From Linyphia triangularis (taxonomy: Eukaryota; Arthropoda; Arachnida; Araneae; Linyphiidae), in assembly GCA_963978545.1 (NCBI GenBank), contig OZ021732.1:32518123-32582122 (forward strand): a stretch of 64,000 nt of DNA, read 5' to 3'. Numbering within the stretch: the stretch's first letter is position 1; the number at the start of each line of letters is the position of its first letter. A program made the position numbers and the translations under genes. The notes beneath the pieces were generated by a model, which saw only the letters and a program-made list of their open reading frames with translations, did not search any database and was not told where the DNA came from. Below, in pieces: positions 38,690 through 52,270 of this stretch.

Positions 38690-40326
38690 AGTATATGAAT
38701 GAGTTTTACCACATTTTCATAATTCCTACCACTGTATTTTTATTACTAATTGAATTTCTTTCTATTTTATTCAAAATAACAGTTATAATCTTTAAAAAAT
38801 AAGAGATAAAAATATAAATTATTGGAATATCCATAAAGGCTGGATAATGTGGAAACTCTCACCCCGAGGTAAACAGGATATCATAAGAGGATTTTTCTAA
38901 AAAACTGCAACATGCTAATAAAATATTGGATTTATTGATTTTTTCAAAGAAAAAGCAAGATTAAATTCTAATACGCACTGGTTCCCTCTTTGCATAAAAG
39001 AATGAAAAATAAAGACAATATAGTTTAAGAATATAAAACCTTACTCAATTTGTATTTAATACTTATATCAACCATACAGATATTTATGAAAATGTTTACA
39101 CTTAGATTTCATCTGAAGTTAAATTATAGTATGTTACTCAGCATCTGCCAGATTATACCTCATCAATAAGATACTAAATGACACTTAACAAATTTCATTA
39201 AGATATAATTTCGGATCAAATGCATTTATTCATAGGTAAAATACGTTCTGATCCACAGCATTATTCAAAATATCAAGATATGTTTAAGTTTTAAGATTTT
39301 TTATGTTAAAAAGTTTCCCATTGTTCATTACCATATTTGTCCTTAACTTCAACGAATAAATAAATAAAGACTGTGTTTACTTTTTTCATTGATTAACTAA
39401 AATGAATCCACCAATTTTGCAGTTCAATAGCTTATTGTATCTCCCAGCTATACAAGAATTTATATTTTGTAACTTCCAAGTGACGTCCTCCTTATTTTAA
39501 ATAATTTAAAATAGAATATTTTAGCAACTCAATAAGTTAATAATATTAAAATCTTTGGCAGAAATTATACGTGATTATCAAAATAAAAATTAAAATAAGT
39601 AACGTTTTTTTTATGCTTTTTATAATAAGTATTAGGAAAAATATTAGCTGGTAATGGAAGTTCAATACATGCAATATGTATGTAATTCAAACTGTTAGTA
39701 AATAACAAAATATTTTTATTTACTATAAATATATATTGTAGAATTTCGTGTCGGTCATTAATTTAATGAGAACAAAATTGTTTTAGTTTAATTAATTTGA
39801 TTAAGTAGTGCTTATGTTCAAAAAAAAAAATTGAAGGTGTACTGGAAATGAGGGCAAACTATATCATTTAGCAATTAACAACGTCTTAACTAAAGTGACA
39901 TAAGCTTTAAGTTTTATAATTTAACATGAGTCACCATTAATTCAATGTATCTACATTATTTCTGAATTAATAATTATTTGTTTACATCAGATTTACATAA
40001 GCTTTGCTTAAGCAAATATTAGTCTGTCGTTCAAAAAAAGGAGATTTTACAAAATTTAATTTTGTATAAATAATACATAATTAAAAATGCAACATTGAGG
40101 ATGTTGATCACTCGACTTCTTCAAACTTAAATCCGTATGCGCCTCATTAACTGCACAATATCAAAAATATTCTTTATTCAATTTAAGCGAGCTAATACAA
40201 ATTAAAACAAAGTACATAAAAATCCCATAAAATTATGCTGAAACAAAGAAAAGTAACCTCACTGCAATTTCCACTCTAAGAAAAGGCTCAGAGATATGAT
40301 GGCAAGATAAAAATTCACATTCCCAG
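38690..40326. other. AT-rich spacer without recognisable genes
   Basis: No supported ORF or repeat. Confidence 0.45.
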
Positions 40327-40484
40327 ACAAAATTCAGACCTCCCAAAGGCAAAGTGTTCTGGAGATGCCTTATTTCTTTTACGGAAGAAACTCAGTTACG
40401 ACCTTTCGACACATTTCTCTGGAACTACAACCATTTCTTTTCGATAGGATCAATGGAGAATGTATTATGTATTCATAACCTCCG
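40327..40484 (+). other. Candidate coding exon (plus strand, P3), frame ambiguous
   Basis: Follows an acceptor ending CATTCCCAG (40326). Two frames are open: one runs for 52 codons to a donor-like CCG-GTGAAT at 40484/40485, and one for about 39 codons, ending TAG. The second would be in phase with P2. Neither peptide is recognised. A further 80-codon plus frame with a hydrophobic C-terminus starts at 40501, overlapped by a minus frame; both were judged unsupported. Confidence 0.18.
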
Positions 40485-40743
40485 GTGAATTTTAGCCTAT
40501 TTGGCTGAATATGTTGTGTACTCTGTAGGGGCTTCAATACGGAATAATTTTGTGATCAGTTTCAGAGAAGAGTATTTATGCTTCACAATGGGGGATACGG
40601 ATAAGGTTATCTCGAAATTGTATGTTTTTTTGGAAAAAGAAGAAAATTGGGTTTTGGTATCCCTTTGTGTATTTATTATTTTAAGAACACTTGTTTTGTC
40701 AACTATTATAAGAATCTCAAAAATCATTTCATTTTTTTTTTAA

Positions 40744-42712
40744 TCAACTTCGTTTGTATGCATATGTTTATAAAATATTCATTTTTTGACTTGCGATGAT
40801 TTGTAACATCGTTGTATTTATGCACTTTTATTGAATTGCTTTACTTACAAATTTGAAATTATTTTGCCTTGGGTAACTATTTTCTTTAAGAATGATAACT
40901 TATAAGTTCAAAAATAATGTTGGTTTCTATGCGGGTTTTGAAAATCGAAACTCGAACACTATTACTAAAGATTAAATCCTCAGAATATTAAAAAAAAAAT
41001 GGAATAATCAATTTGTTTCACTAAAATTGAAAGTTAAAGCAATAATACGCAGATAATTAAAAATCATTTTCATGTTCATAAAATGAATATTATTACTCTC
41101 AACATGAAAACTTTTGAAAAAGAATTGCAAGTTAAATACTTTGTTTGAAATGTTCAAAATTTTATTTATAGTTTTGAAGATAAATTTACCATTGAAGTTA
41201 CTTTAATAATGATCAAATATCTTTTAAGCCTGTGAAAATAAAGTGGATGTACCAGAAATCACTCTATTCCATATAATATTTGAGTATGTAGGCTAACTTC
41301 TAAACATCATACCGATTGTTGAAAAATGACAAGTAATAATTTTATCTGTCTGGAGTCTAAAAAAAAAAAAAGGATGGCTTTGGACACCCCAGAAACACAA
41401 ATCCGCTGGCTAATATCGGTTCGACACTGACCAATCTTGATGTGAACCGCTATAATCTGGACGTTGGTACAAGTTTTGACTGGTAAAGCATAGTTGAAGC
41501 TTTGAAATTTTGATGCAGAGTTTTAAAATTGAATTATAGTGTTATAAAAAAGAAAGAAAGGGTAAAAATATGCTTTGTGATGGTTTTGACAAGGTTTTTT
41601 TAAAATAATATATTCTAGAACGATGTTCGTGATTTGGCGTGGACTGACCTATCTTTCCAGGACCCCTGTTTCCGACAGTGGGCAATACCCCTGTGCTACT
41701 TGGGCATCAACGGTAATTTCGTAGCACTTACATACGACCATTGTAAATAAAATACGTATCAATTCAACTCTTTAATGTAATAGGGAAACGATGAAAAATC
41801 TCCCTGTCATACCGTGGCCATTGCTTTATTGTGATATAAAACAAGTAAAGACTAACAAAGAGAACGTTATCTGAACACTCTACTTTAGTGATACAGATGG
41901 TAAGTTTTAGTTGACGTTAAGCTATTTTATGGTAAAAAGTTAATCATCCTGAAATAACAACTAAAAAATTCTTTTGAAAGTATAAAGTTTTTCTTTTTAA
42001 AGTAAAGTATAAACAATTTAAAGTTACGAAATATTTTCAAAGAAGTATCATAATAAAATGTTACTGAATGTATGATTCGGTGCCAGGATATAAAGATATG
42101 AAACTTAAAACACATTAAGATTTCTCTCCTGTGATTTAAGTTGAATAAAACATAACTCAATAAATTAGGCGTCATTTGTTGCTGTTACTACTAAACCCAA
42201 CCACTGTTCCAACTGTCTATGATTTGGGAATCGGTTGTAACAGACGAAGAAATATTTTCAAAGTGCTACTGTAGGACACGTATTGTACCTAATACCAATT
42301 TGAAGACAGCTAAACATGATTTTATTTAATGAAGTTCGAGATTATTTGCATGATAACAATGCTACGGATAATAAAAAAAAAATCTTACAAATGTACAAAC
42401 TCTCCAAAATACGCAATGAATAAGATTTAAAATACGAAAATCCCCAAATTTATAGGAAATGGAATTATAGATTTGAACTCGTATTGCTCTGCTTTTTTTT
42501 TTTTTTTTTTTTTTTAAACATAATAATGAACCTAAAATTTGAAGTAGAGTTATGACTGTTTCTCATAACAACTTTCAAGATCGCTATTATTCTTATTGTT
42601 AAAACGATAAAATTAACAATTGCAGATTGTGAGTCTTTTTTCTTTTTTTTTCTTTTTTTAAACGAGAGGTATAAAAAAAATTCTTTTTTTTTTATACGAA
42701 TATCGTTGGAAT

Positions 42713-42755
<43 letters not shown>

Positions 42756-43580
42756 GAGAAGCTATTTTTTTAAAGAGAAATTATCCATGCTTGAGTTGCG
42801 TATATCATTTAAAATCCCTTTATTCAGGCCAAGAATTAAAAATATAAATTTTATTTTTCAATTATTTTTACTCAAAATTAGTATAAATAGGGAATGCCAA
42901 ATCAAAATTCATTCTCTGTTTAATAAGATTTTTTTTTATTTTTTTAATACCTCTGACTAATCTAAAGATGATTTTTTGAGAAAACATGAAATGACACATT
43001 TGAACTAAATGCGTTATAAAACTTCAGTTTTCATCAAAATATACTACAAACTAATACTGCACTTTAAAATATTCATTTTATGAATTAAATATCTTAATAT
43101 TTGTTATTAGAAGGCTAAACAATAGTTTTATTTAATTCAAAAAACGTTTTATGTGTTCAATCAGTATAAAAATTTGTAGTTATTGAACAAAAAGTGCTAC
43201 TCTGTTTTTTTTTTTTTTTTTTTTTTTTTTTTTGTTTTTTTTTTTTTAAATAAAAATCTATGTTGCTGTCCTATTATCGATGAAAAGATTCACAATAGAG
43301 CTCATTCTTAAACTCCCTTTCGAAATAAAAGTTTTCTTGGGGTCAATCCTATTTGCCAAACTTTTGACAGCACTCAAAGCTCAAGAAATGAAGAATGATA
43401 AGGGCGTAAGCTGAAAAACGACCGTTAAGTTACAACATCATCTATTTTCTTGAAAAAAAGTTCAATGTATAGAAGGGCAAATCCTTTATTCATTTATTTT
43501 TAGCAGAAATCACGTTAACCAAACACGTCAAAAGCAGCTTTACATTGAAGTTTCAAAAGAGATATCAATTTATATACTTT
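40744..43580. other. AT-rich spacer; unassigned GC-richer patches
   Basis: Patches at about 41370-41490 and 41630-41740 have higher GC and faint tRNA-like boxes but no clean A box/B box pair. T runs lie at about 42717-42752 and 43206-43233. No supported gene. Confidence 0.4.
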
Positions 43581-43619
43581 TAAATGAAGTTTTTAAATAA
43601 AAATGAAAATGTTTCAGAT

Positions 43620-43695
43620 TTCTTTCACGTATGTATAAAAATTAGCAATGCATATAAAGGATTTATATTAAAAACATGTTTTGTTGGGCGATAAT
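43620..43695 (+). repeat. Local dispersed repeat, partial copy
   Basis: Shares AATGCATATAAAGGATTTAT and the following TTTTGTTGGGCG-like tail with the longer copies at about 44865-45065 and 48265-48460. Confidence 0.45.
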
Positions 43696-44022
43696 ATTAT
43701 TATTATTGGATATATTAAAAAGAAAGTTTAAAAATGTATTTTTGAATTCTAGATAGCATGTAAACAGAAGAAATTAAATATTAGCATACCACTTTTGATA
43801 AAACATAAAAACATTGAATGATTAAACAATATTTTTTTAATAATGTAATTTAAAATTTTAAAAAAATAATAAAAAAAAAAAAAATTATTATAATATTTAG
43901 GATTATACGGTTTTATCAAAATGTTAAAATAATATGAATAAGCACAATATTGTAATAACATACAAAAGTAATTTAAAACCATGTTTAGAATTGGATGTCT
44001 TTTCGCAATATTCTATTGACGC

Positions 44023-44042
44023 CCTATAGGTATACCTATAGG
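44023..44042. other. 20-bp perfect palindrome
   Basis: CCTATAGGTATACCTATAGG reads identically on both strands. Confidence 0.9.
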
Positions 44043-44864
44043 TTCCGACTCACAAATAGATTGCTTGCTTATGGAACACTTCGAATTGATTTCATCTTTG
44101 ACTTTCTATTTCTTGCATCTCAATGCAAATTTCAAAAATTTTCTTTGTTTTGAAACGTTTATTGCCATTTTTTGCCATTCTTTCTGACTTCTTACTTCAG
44201 AGTATTATATCGTGTTAGTTGAAAGTGTTATTCAACTATTACTTAAAAACTATTTATATCCCCTACGAAAAATGCAATGTATTTCTATAAAAATTAGAGT
44301 TTTAATAAAAAAAGTATATTGCATACCGGAAGCAAAATAATGATTCAGAAATGGGTTAGTTCCTTATTAATTAAAAAGAAAAACGTAATGCGTAAAATAT
44401 AGAGAAAAATAACAGTAATTTATATCTCTAAATTAATCTTAAGTTCAATATAATATGCGTTATGATGTTATTAATTTTTATCATTCTTTCTCAGAAACAG
44501 ATTACTCTTAAAAAACATATAGACTGGTGTACCCATTAATAATATTCTTTATAGATACAAGTTATAGCAACTTATTAATAGTGAAATGAAAAATGCTTGC
44601 TCTCAAGTAACTCTGGTTAATATCAACCATATACCGAGCAAAAATGAAAAACACATATATATATATGGAAAATACAATTTGTATAGTTTTGGAAATTAAT
44701 TGGTCACAATTTTTACCTTCTTATGGATTTTATACATTTCCTCTTGTTTTTAAATCATTTTATAATTACTTTATTTTTTAGTTAATTATTTAGTTTGTTT
44801 ATTTGATTGTTGTGGGACTAATTAATCCTAGTTTCCAAAATTCAGTTGTGTTGAACCTTGGCAG

Positions 44865-45065
44865 ATAGACTCGTTGACTATGACAATACATTCCATCAAG
44901 TTTTGGGGGCAAAAAAAAATAATGCTTCCTTCGTAGAGGTAAAACACCATAAATAATCGACCTGAGTGCAAAATCTTTTAAATAAGTTGCAAAGTTATAT
45001 TAAAAAGTTACAAATGATAATGCATATAAAGAATTCATAGTAAAATCTTTATTTTGGTGGGGGTG
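44865..45065 (+). repeat. Local dispersed repeat, copy 2
   Basis: Collinear with 48265-48460: ATAGACTCGTTGACTATGAC/ATAGACTAGTTGTCGATGAC, ATCAAGTTTT, AAAACAC, then AATGCATATAAA. The element type is unknown. Confidence 0.55.
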
Positions 45066-45299
45066 GGTTAAGTTAAACGAAATTTTTATTCACAAATAGT
45101 TGTTAAAAATTCAATGTCTTACTTGAGTGATGAAAATTGTGTATCTAATGTATACAGATGAACTACAAACAGATTGTACTTATTTCACAAAGGTCAAAGG
45201 CGGTTGTCCAAGTATTATTTATTGTACTATATATCAAATGCACTACATGTACTAATTACGTTTGAGCATGCATAAAAGGATTGTGTTTAATATTTTCAC

Positions 45300-45525
45300 A
45301 AGAATGTAAAATTATCTGTCTGACAAACAGAAACTACATCCATTTAAATACTTTCCATCTGTATCATAGTTATTAGTAGCATAAGGACAGTGATGAAAAT
45401 GAGGGTACTCATTACTGCAGAAAATACGGTTTCATGAGTTATATTGCATATCAAATGTTTTGATGGAAGGCGAGGACATGGTATTTGGACATTTTGGTTG
45501 ATTGCACTGAGGTAGGTACAAAGGG
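45300..45525 (-). other. Cysteine-rich open block, possibly a decayed exon
   Basis: On the minus strand, after an acceptor-like CCTACCTCAG, one frame reads a Cys-rich peptide (CNQPKC, one TGA, then FCSNEYPHFHHCPYA, YDTDGKYLNGCSFC) ending TAA near 45307. The DGK-Y-NGC-x-x-C arrangement faintly recalls Kazal-type inhibitor modules, but the spacing is not canonical and a stop interrupts it. A different frame on the same strand (45344-45538) gives a 64-codon peptide with a hydrophobic segment. Neither is secure. Confidence 0.15.
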
Positions 45526-45539
45526 TTTTTAGGTACAAA

Positions 45540-48260
45540 ATACTTGAAAATTTATTTTATTAATAGCATGGCTTAATCTTAACTATATGCAAGTCATTTT
45601 AATTTTCCTTTGGTTTTGTATTTATATTAAAGAAAATAGCATTACACTTCTTCTTATGTGTTAATGGTTAAAAAGTGGGATCTTCTTCAATTCTCATCAA
45701 ACTGCAACAAAGTATGTTTTGGTTAGTAGACACATTGTTTCGAATTGAAACTCTATTTAAAAGGGATATGAATAACGTTATCACTAAAGCTTATCACATA
45801 ATTTTGAAGTATGAACATGTGATACAAAATAGGTACTTATGTTAAGGAGATAATAGCATTTTTATTGACTACTTTGCTTTGCTACATTTTTGGAGCACTA
45901 CTTCTAACGGAGAAATTAAAACATTTCTCGTGTACTTTAAAAATTTCTTTCTTTGCCTGTAGTAATAGTCGATATGTAATTTTATTCTCAAAATAGCCTA
46001 CAAAGCCTAATTTAAATTTCAAAATACTTTACTTGAAACAATTCATTAAAATTTGGATGAAAGCACTGGTTTTGAAAGAGTTGATCGTAGAAATCTTATC
46101 CGAGCCATTTGAGCAGCTGCGTAATACTTAAACATCTAAGCCAGTGTGTTCTCTTTAAGGATGTAAATGTTTAGTCTATTTTTATACCCTTACCATTCTA
46201 TTTAAGATTAATTAATTGTAATGAACACTTTTTGAAAAATAAGAGTTATAAATTTAGTATCTAAACATAAGGTTTAAAATTGAAATATCTAAACATAAGG
46301 TTCAAAATTGAAATATCTAAACATAAGATTTAAAATTAAAATATCTAAATAGCAACAAAATTGTGGTAATTCTTATATTACAAATAATAAAAAGAGGCAG
46401 AAATCTTTAGCTTGACAATTTTTCTCAACTCTGCTCAAAATGTCAGTATTTATGGTTACCTTGTGATTTGGCCAAACACTTAGCGAAAATTTCTAATTAA
46501 TGTGTAAGTTAGTGACTCAACTGTTCAATGTAAAATTATTCAATGAAACTATTTGTCCTTTAATTAATCATTAGGAATTTGCGTGTTAAAGTTTTAATTA
46601 TTATATTTTGACGAGCTAATATTGCCAATAATTTACGAAGTAGTTACTTAGTACATAAATGGGATGAACATTTCGAGAAGTGTCTAAATTTCATATTTTG
46701 TCAGTTAATATAGATAATTATAATAGCGATAATTGTATATCTTTCCTTATGAAAAGCACGACAAATGGCTAAAATAAATATTTGTAACAAATTAAGGTTA
46801 ATTATATTTCCTTATAAATTCCTTCCAAATTAAAGCGTCACAGCTTGCTTAATAATAAAGATTTCTTATTTAGTCACTAAACTATGTGGTAACTTTTATT
46901 AGTAATTTTAACTAATTTAGGGGTATGTTCTAGAAAAAAATTAAGAAGAAGTACAACATAAAATAGACTTAAAGGTTGGAAGTCTACGAATTAGCAAATG
47001 AAATATATATTAAGTTTTGGAGCTATTATTATATGAGAGAAATTAGTATTCCTTATTTTTCCCGTAATGAATTCGCCAAAATAAATTACTAGAATATCTT
47101 TCAAAACCATTTGAAAGTTACGGTTGTCAGCCAGTGAAATTAAATACAAATCGTTTAGTTTTGTTAATTATAAGAATAAGAGTTTTGTTTCTGGTAGAAA
47201 TGTTATAATTAACAGTAAATATATATATGGGTATATATTTTTTAGAAATTTGGCCTTTAACATTCAAATAGAAATATTAGCGAATTAGCTTTTTCATAAT
47301 TTGAAACAAGTGGCAGGAGATATCCATATGGGGTGGAGGATAATTGCACTTTTTAATTCTAAATATGGAGACATTACGTTTCCCCGGTTGAAAAATACAT
47401 TTATAAAAATCTGCTACTTGATTACAAATTCAATTAAATAATAAATTAAACTCAGTATCCCCATTAATTTAATCCTTAAAAATTTTATAGAAAATTTATG
47501 TGTGGTGCTTTTAATTAACAAAAAAAGTAAATTTTTTGAAAAACAAGACAATGTGAATTTATTTCTTATATTGTATGGGGGGGGGGGTTCAACAATTTTT
47601 TCTACAACTTTTTCCTAAATATTGTCAAATAGGTATTCCCTAAATTTAGATATTGTATTACGGGGTGATGGGGGAGAGATTTTTTTTTTTTTTTTCATTT
47701 GGATTTTTTTTAAGTATTATCTTTATATTGATCCCTAGTTTAGCAAAGTAAATCATTAGGATAATGCAAAATATTAAATTAAATATTCAATTAAAGAGTT
47801 AGCAAATTTAATAAATGGGTAATTTCAGAGCTAAATCACAATTTCAAAATACGTGAACCGATTGCAATAAAAATAAACATTGGAGTAACATGTTAAATAC
47901 ATTGTTATCTCACTTTAAAAAATATTAATATATATTTTCAACGCAAAAGCTTTTCTGAAAATCGAGAATGTATAAAATTTAATTTTAAGGCAGAATGAAA
48001 ATTCATACTTTTGTCCATTTTTAAAACCTTTATATTAACTTTGATTTTGTATGTTTGTGGTAGGCAAATCTTCGAATAACTTATTAACCCACTTTAAATG
48101 ATTCAGTCGAGCTGAAACATGACTGAAAGACTCGGTCGCCAGGAAAATACATTTCAGGAAATACTAAAAGACCGCACTTACGCAAGTTGTTAAAATCGCT
48201 TATAGGGAATTAATAAACCCTTTTGCCATCATCTAATCCATCTGAAACTAGGAAAATAGA
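45540..48260. other. AT-rich spacer with a 28-bp minisatellite
   Basis: At 46259-46350 a 28-bp unit (core CTAAACATAAGG...AAAATTGAAATAT) is repeated about 3.3 times. An 11-nt G run is at 47577-47587. No gene is supported. Confidence 0.6.
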
Positions 48261-48264
48261 CTAG

Positions 48265-48460
48265 TTGTCGATGACAATGCCTTTGATCAAGTTTTCGGGG
48301 TAAAAAAAGTTACTCAATGGAACCGAATCGATGATTTTCTGCTTTGTGATAAAACACTATGAAAACTCGATCTGAATTCAACATTGCGTTAATAAGTCGC
48401 AATTACACATAAAAGTTGGCAATGCATATAAAAGATTTATATTAAATGAAGATATACTTA
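48265..48460 (+). repeat. Local dispersed repeat, copy 3
   Basis: Matches 44865-45065 over most of its length, including ATGACAATGCCTTTGATCAA and GGCAATGCATATAAAAGATT. Confidence 0.55.
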
Positions 48461-48772
48461 GCCCCATTCTCGCTTAAGTGCATAAATATACTAAAAACAT
48501 ATTATCTACTTTCTAATTACCTTTAATATAAAATTATTATCATATCCTAGATCAGTTTATAACAACTACACATTTCACAAGATATCCTCTCTTGTGTATG
48601 TATGGACTATTAAATAATTCACAGCTCGAAATACGTAATATGTCCAATACTCAATATCTGTCAATAAGGATCGTCCGAGGGGTGATAGAGGGGGAGTGTG
48701 GCGCCACTGTCGCGATTTGGAGGGTATGCTCTGACCAAAGTGCCCCTCTTCCTTCTCATTCCTTTCTTACAG

Positions 48773-48873
48773 CACTGAGGAGTAAAAGCGCCCGTGAAAA
48801 CTTTGTCGTGTTTCCCATTATTGATTCGACTTGTGGATTACTTTTGCATCGGATAGCTGAAGTCTCAGATGGG
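48773..48873 (+). other. Candidate internal coding exon (plus strand, P4)
   Basis: Acceptor: the long pyrimidine tract CTTCTCATTCCTTTCTTACAG ends at 48772, one of the best in the window. Donor: GATGGG-GTAAGA at 48874. The 101 bp between are open as two bases plus 33 codons, encoding SKSARENFVVFPIIDSTCGL and LLHRIAEVSDG, and end in phase 0. The block lies in a 48655-48875 pocket of about 50% GC that also contains GTGGCGCCACTGTCGCGA. The family is not recognised. The upstream part of the 129-codon frame covering it would then be intron. Confidence 0.35.
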
Positions 48874-48879
48874 GTAAGA

Positions 48880-51790
48880 TTCTTTTTTTTCTTTTTTGAA
48901 ACTTTGGAAAAAGTTTTTGTTGGTGGGGAGAGGTTCCTTTTAAGAATTGAATTTATATATTTTCCCGTGAAAGTGTTTTGAGAGAAATTGCATTAATAAT
49001 TGAAACAGTCTAAATTTTTTTTTTTTTAAATAAATATGCTTTGAATTAATTTATATAATTTTGTTTTAAAATGTATTTATATATTTAATTACATCTTTAT
49101 GTGAAAATGTATGTGGTTAAGTGATTGATGCGGTTTCATTTATTGAATTGTAATAAGTTATATAGTTTTATAGTTAATATAGTTTTTAATATTATAGAAT
49201 GTTGAAATAATATGATAAATATAGTAATAGTTAAATTTATTGAAAGTTTTAAGTCTTATATTAATTGTAGTTTATATAAAAGAAATAAAATTCTTATATG
49301 TAAGTTTATTTGTGTCAGAGGAGTAAGTGACAATATTTATATACTTTCAGAATTTATTTTTATCAGATCAAGTTAAGACATCGTAAGCTAAGTTTTTTGA
49401 TTATCAGTAATATTTTTAAAAAAGTATTACTTATTAATTTCTAGGTTTTAATTTTTTGAACTCCATATTTTAATTTATAGATAGCAGTGGTTATCAAATT
49501 TGAACTTGAAATTCAATGTATTCAAATTCAAGAACATTTTACATTTCATAATAAGAAATCACAAAAAAACATCAAGGATAAATATTTAATATATATCAGT
49601 CTCTCAACAAACTTTAAAGCGCTTTTCTATTAATATGGGATTTAAAACTTAGGAAAGAGTTGTGTTTGACTGATTTAAATATTCTGCACATTTGTCTCAA
49701 GTGTAATACTGGACGCTATAATCTCTAAAAAAGAGAAGCATGATAATATGGCGTAAGTACAATTTTATGATACCGATTTAGAGGTAAAATTGGTTTAGTA
49801 TTGTGGAGAGATATTTCGATTGTTTTATTGTGCGCTCCTAAATAATAAAATATATTCAAACTCAAAGTTTTTACAGTAATTACTTCTATCTCTATTTAAG
49901 TCAATTCTGATAAGATATTGGTTTCAAACTCGTGTTTATAAACATTTATGACGTATTTTATGACACTGTTGTTACGTATAAAAGATTACAGAATGGACTT
50001 CACATCTCTATTTACGCTTGACCAACTCCTCTTATCTAAATTTTATGAACCATGTGAGATTCTTTGTTGCAAAATTAATTGAAATTGGTGTCTGTCACTT
50101 GAAAACAGTTATAAAGGTAAAATAAGAAGTATTGCCACCAGAATTCAAAATAATATCATGTTAAGGTTCCAGTATACATTGGAAATTGATTTTTTTTTTT
50201 TAAATAACCTTTTTTTTTTTTTTTTTTTTTTTTTAATTCTTAAATAATCTCAAACTTGATAGCTTAAACTAATACGATGTTTTTATGATATTCAAAGTAC
50301 TTATTAAAAATGCTTTTGAGAAGATACATAATTTTAAAAGATGATTGCCGTAAATTTTAAGCTTGATTTGTCAGGAACTAGATTTTGTCACCAAATATAA
50401 TTTCAGTTTGAATCAACATATAAAAACGAGTAATGGAATTTTAATTATATAATGCAAGAAAATGAACAGTTAATACCTAATATATCAATGCCATTATTAT
50501 AAATCCCTACAATAATTAAATTTAATTTAATTTGGAAGCTTGAAGTTTTTAAAAAAGTTGGTAGTTTTAAATACTGTCAAAACAGAATTCTATTGGGAAG
50601 AAAGCTATTTAAGTTATATTTACAATTCTAATAGGTTTACTGAAGCCAATCATTGTGTGTCATTTAAAATTAAAATTAAAACTCTAAATAAATTACAAAT
50701 TAAGTTACGAGTGGTGCAATCAAACCTTAATTAGGCAATTAAATTTTAATTAATGAATTTAATGCAATCCAATAAAGCGATATTTCATGCTAATATGTTA
50801 CTTTTCTAACACTTCTTGAGTGAAAAAAAAATAATGAACCAATTAAAAAATAAAAGAAAATCAAATTCCTATATATACTGGCACCTAATATATATCGTGA
50901 TTCAGTGCAAGATGAACACTGATGAGCGGGGGGGGGGGGGGAGGTCTTCGACTAGAGCAAAACTTTTGTAAGAATTTTTCTTGGATGCAAATGTACACAA
51001 AAGTACTTCAATAATTCGCAAATATCCATTTAAATTGCATTTATTTTAGATACTGTGCTCTTTAATGTATTATTATTCTTCATAAAGATGAGGATTTTCA
51101 TATGTCTAAACCACTCCAATGAAAATTTATTAGTGGAAAACTGATATTCCTTAAATATTTCTCTCTCTAATATATTTTTTAAATAAAAATCCATTTTTAT
51201 TGAAATAGAGGGTGTTTACATAGGTTTTAAAATAATGTTTGCATTAGAAATATTTCTGGACAATACGTCTTTGTAAGCTTAGATGTATTCTATACGCATT
51301 TACGAAAAAAAACTTGGTTTTAAAAGAAAATGGGGAAGAACTTTTAGGGCACAATTAATATAAATATATGTCTGGATAAGTATAAAACATAACTCTTATT
51401 TCTAAGAACATATCATTAAAGTTCTTTTAAAAACAGTCCTATGAAAAGTCTGCGAATTTTTTGCTTCGTTATTTCATCCATCGTAACTGTCCATTATTCC
51501 CGAAGAAAATAATTAAAAATAAGCTAGGTTGTAACAGTCAGTGTCACTCAAACGCTGCTTATCTTATGAAACTATCTATCGCTATTATGGACAAGTTAAT
51601 TAGTTAACTGATACCCAAGTTCTAATCCGATAACCAGTAGCTATTTTACTCACAGTGGGCAAGGGTCTCAGATATGTATGCAAATGTCTCAGATGTGAGA
51701 TTGGAATAAAATAAAAAATTGTGCAATAACGGAATGAAATTGCAGTTAAAATCTATAATATAATTTGTATGTGAAACACTTCTACAATCG
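48880..51790. other. AT-rich spacer without recognisable genes
   Basis: Has a T-rich stretch at about 50190-50234 and a 14-nt G run at 50928-50941. The AT-rich 64-codon frame at 50540 is judged spurious. Confidence 0.45.
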
Positions 51791-51793
51791 TAA

Positions 51794-51938
51794 TAAATAA
51801 TCAATTTACTTGAAAGATTAATAATTTAAGGTGATAAGATAGATATATATATATATATATATTTCTTGAAATAAGTTGGTGAATAATTCGACTATTTAAT
51901 CACCTTATATCAATCTTTCAAGTAAATTGATTATTTAT
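51794..51938. repeat. Inverted repeat around an AT array
   Basis: Left arm (about 51794-51836, with AATAATCAATTTACTTGAAA then AAGGTGAT) is repeated in reverse complement at about 51895-51938. The spacer of about 60 bp contains (AT)n. Could extrude as a hairpin or be a small foldback element. Confidence 0.75.
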
Positions 51939-51999
51939 ATATATATCCAAAATGGGTAAATTTGGCAATATACTTTTCCGATATTCTTACATTATCCTT

Positions 52000-52270
52000 T
52001 CTTGTAAGTGAAACAGGGGAGAGGAGAGGAGAAAACGGTCGTTGATGAACAATGCTTAAAGAAAGAAAACTCTGTGTTAAGACATTCATTTTTCATCTTT
52101 TTACACGTTTAGAAAATTTTTAAGGAAAATTCAGAAGTGGGGATGTTTAAAACACCTTATTACCTTAGAACACCGGCATTACCTTAGGGATTTTGATTAA
52201 AATCTTTAGAACCGTTTTCTAGCAAATTGCTGAAAAACATGATTTTTAATGTTTTTATGTTTTGCGGAAT
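52000..52270 (+). repeat. Dispersed repeat, copy 2 (related to 21765-22200)
   Basis: See the copy at 21765. Here GAGAGGAGAGGAG replaces the simpler GAGGAG of the first copy, and the homology fades after about 52170. Confidence 0.5.

Noticed and set aside
41370..41740. Possible tRNA-derived SINE pair
   Set aside because: GGTTCGACACT and TAGCACAGGGG resemble B and A boxes, but they are not paired at the right spacing and no target duplication was found.
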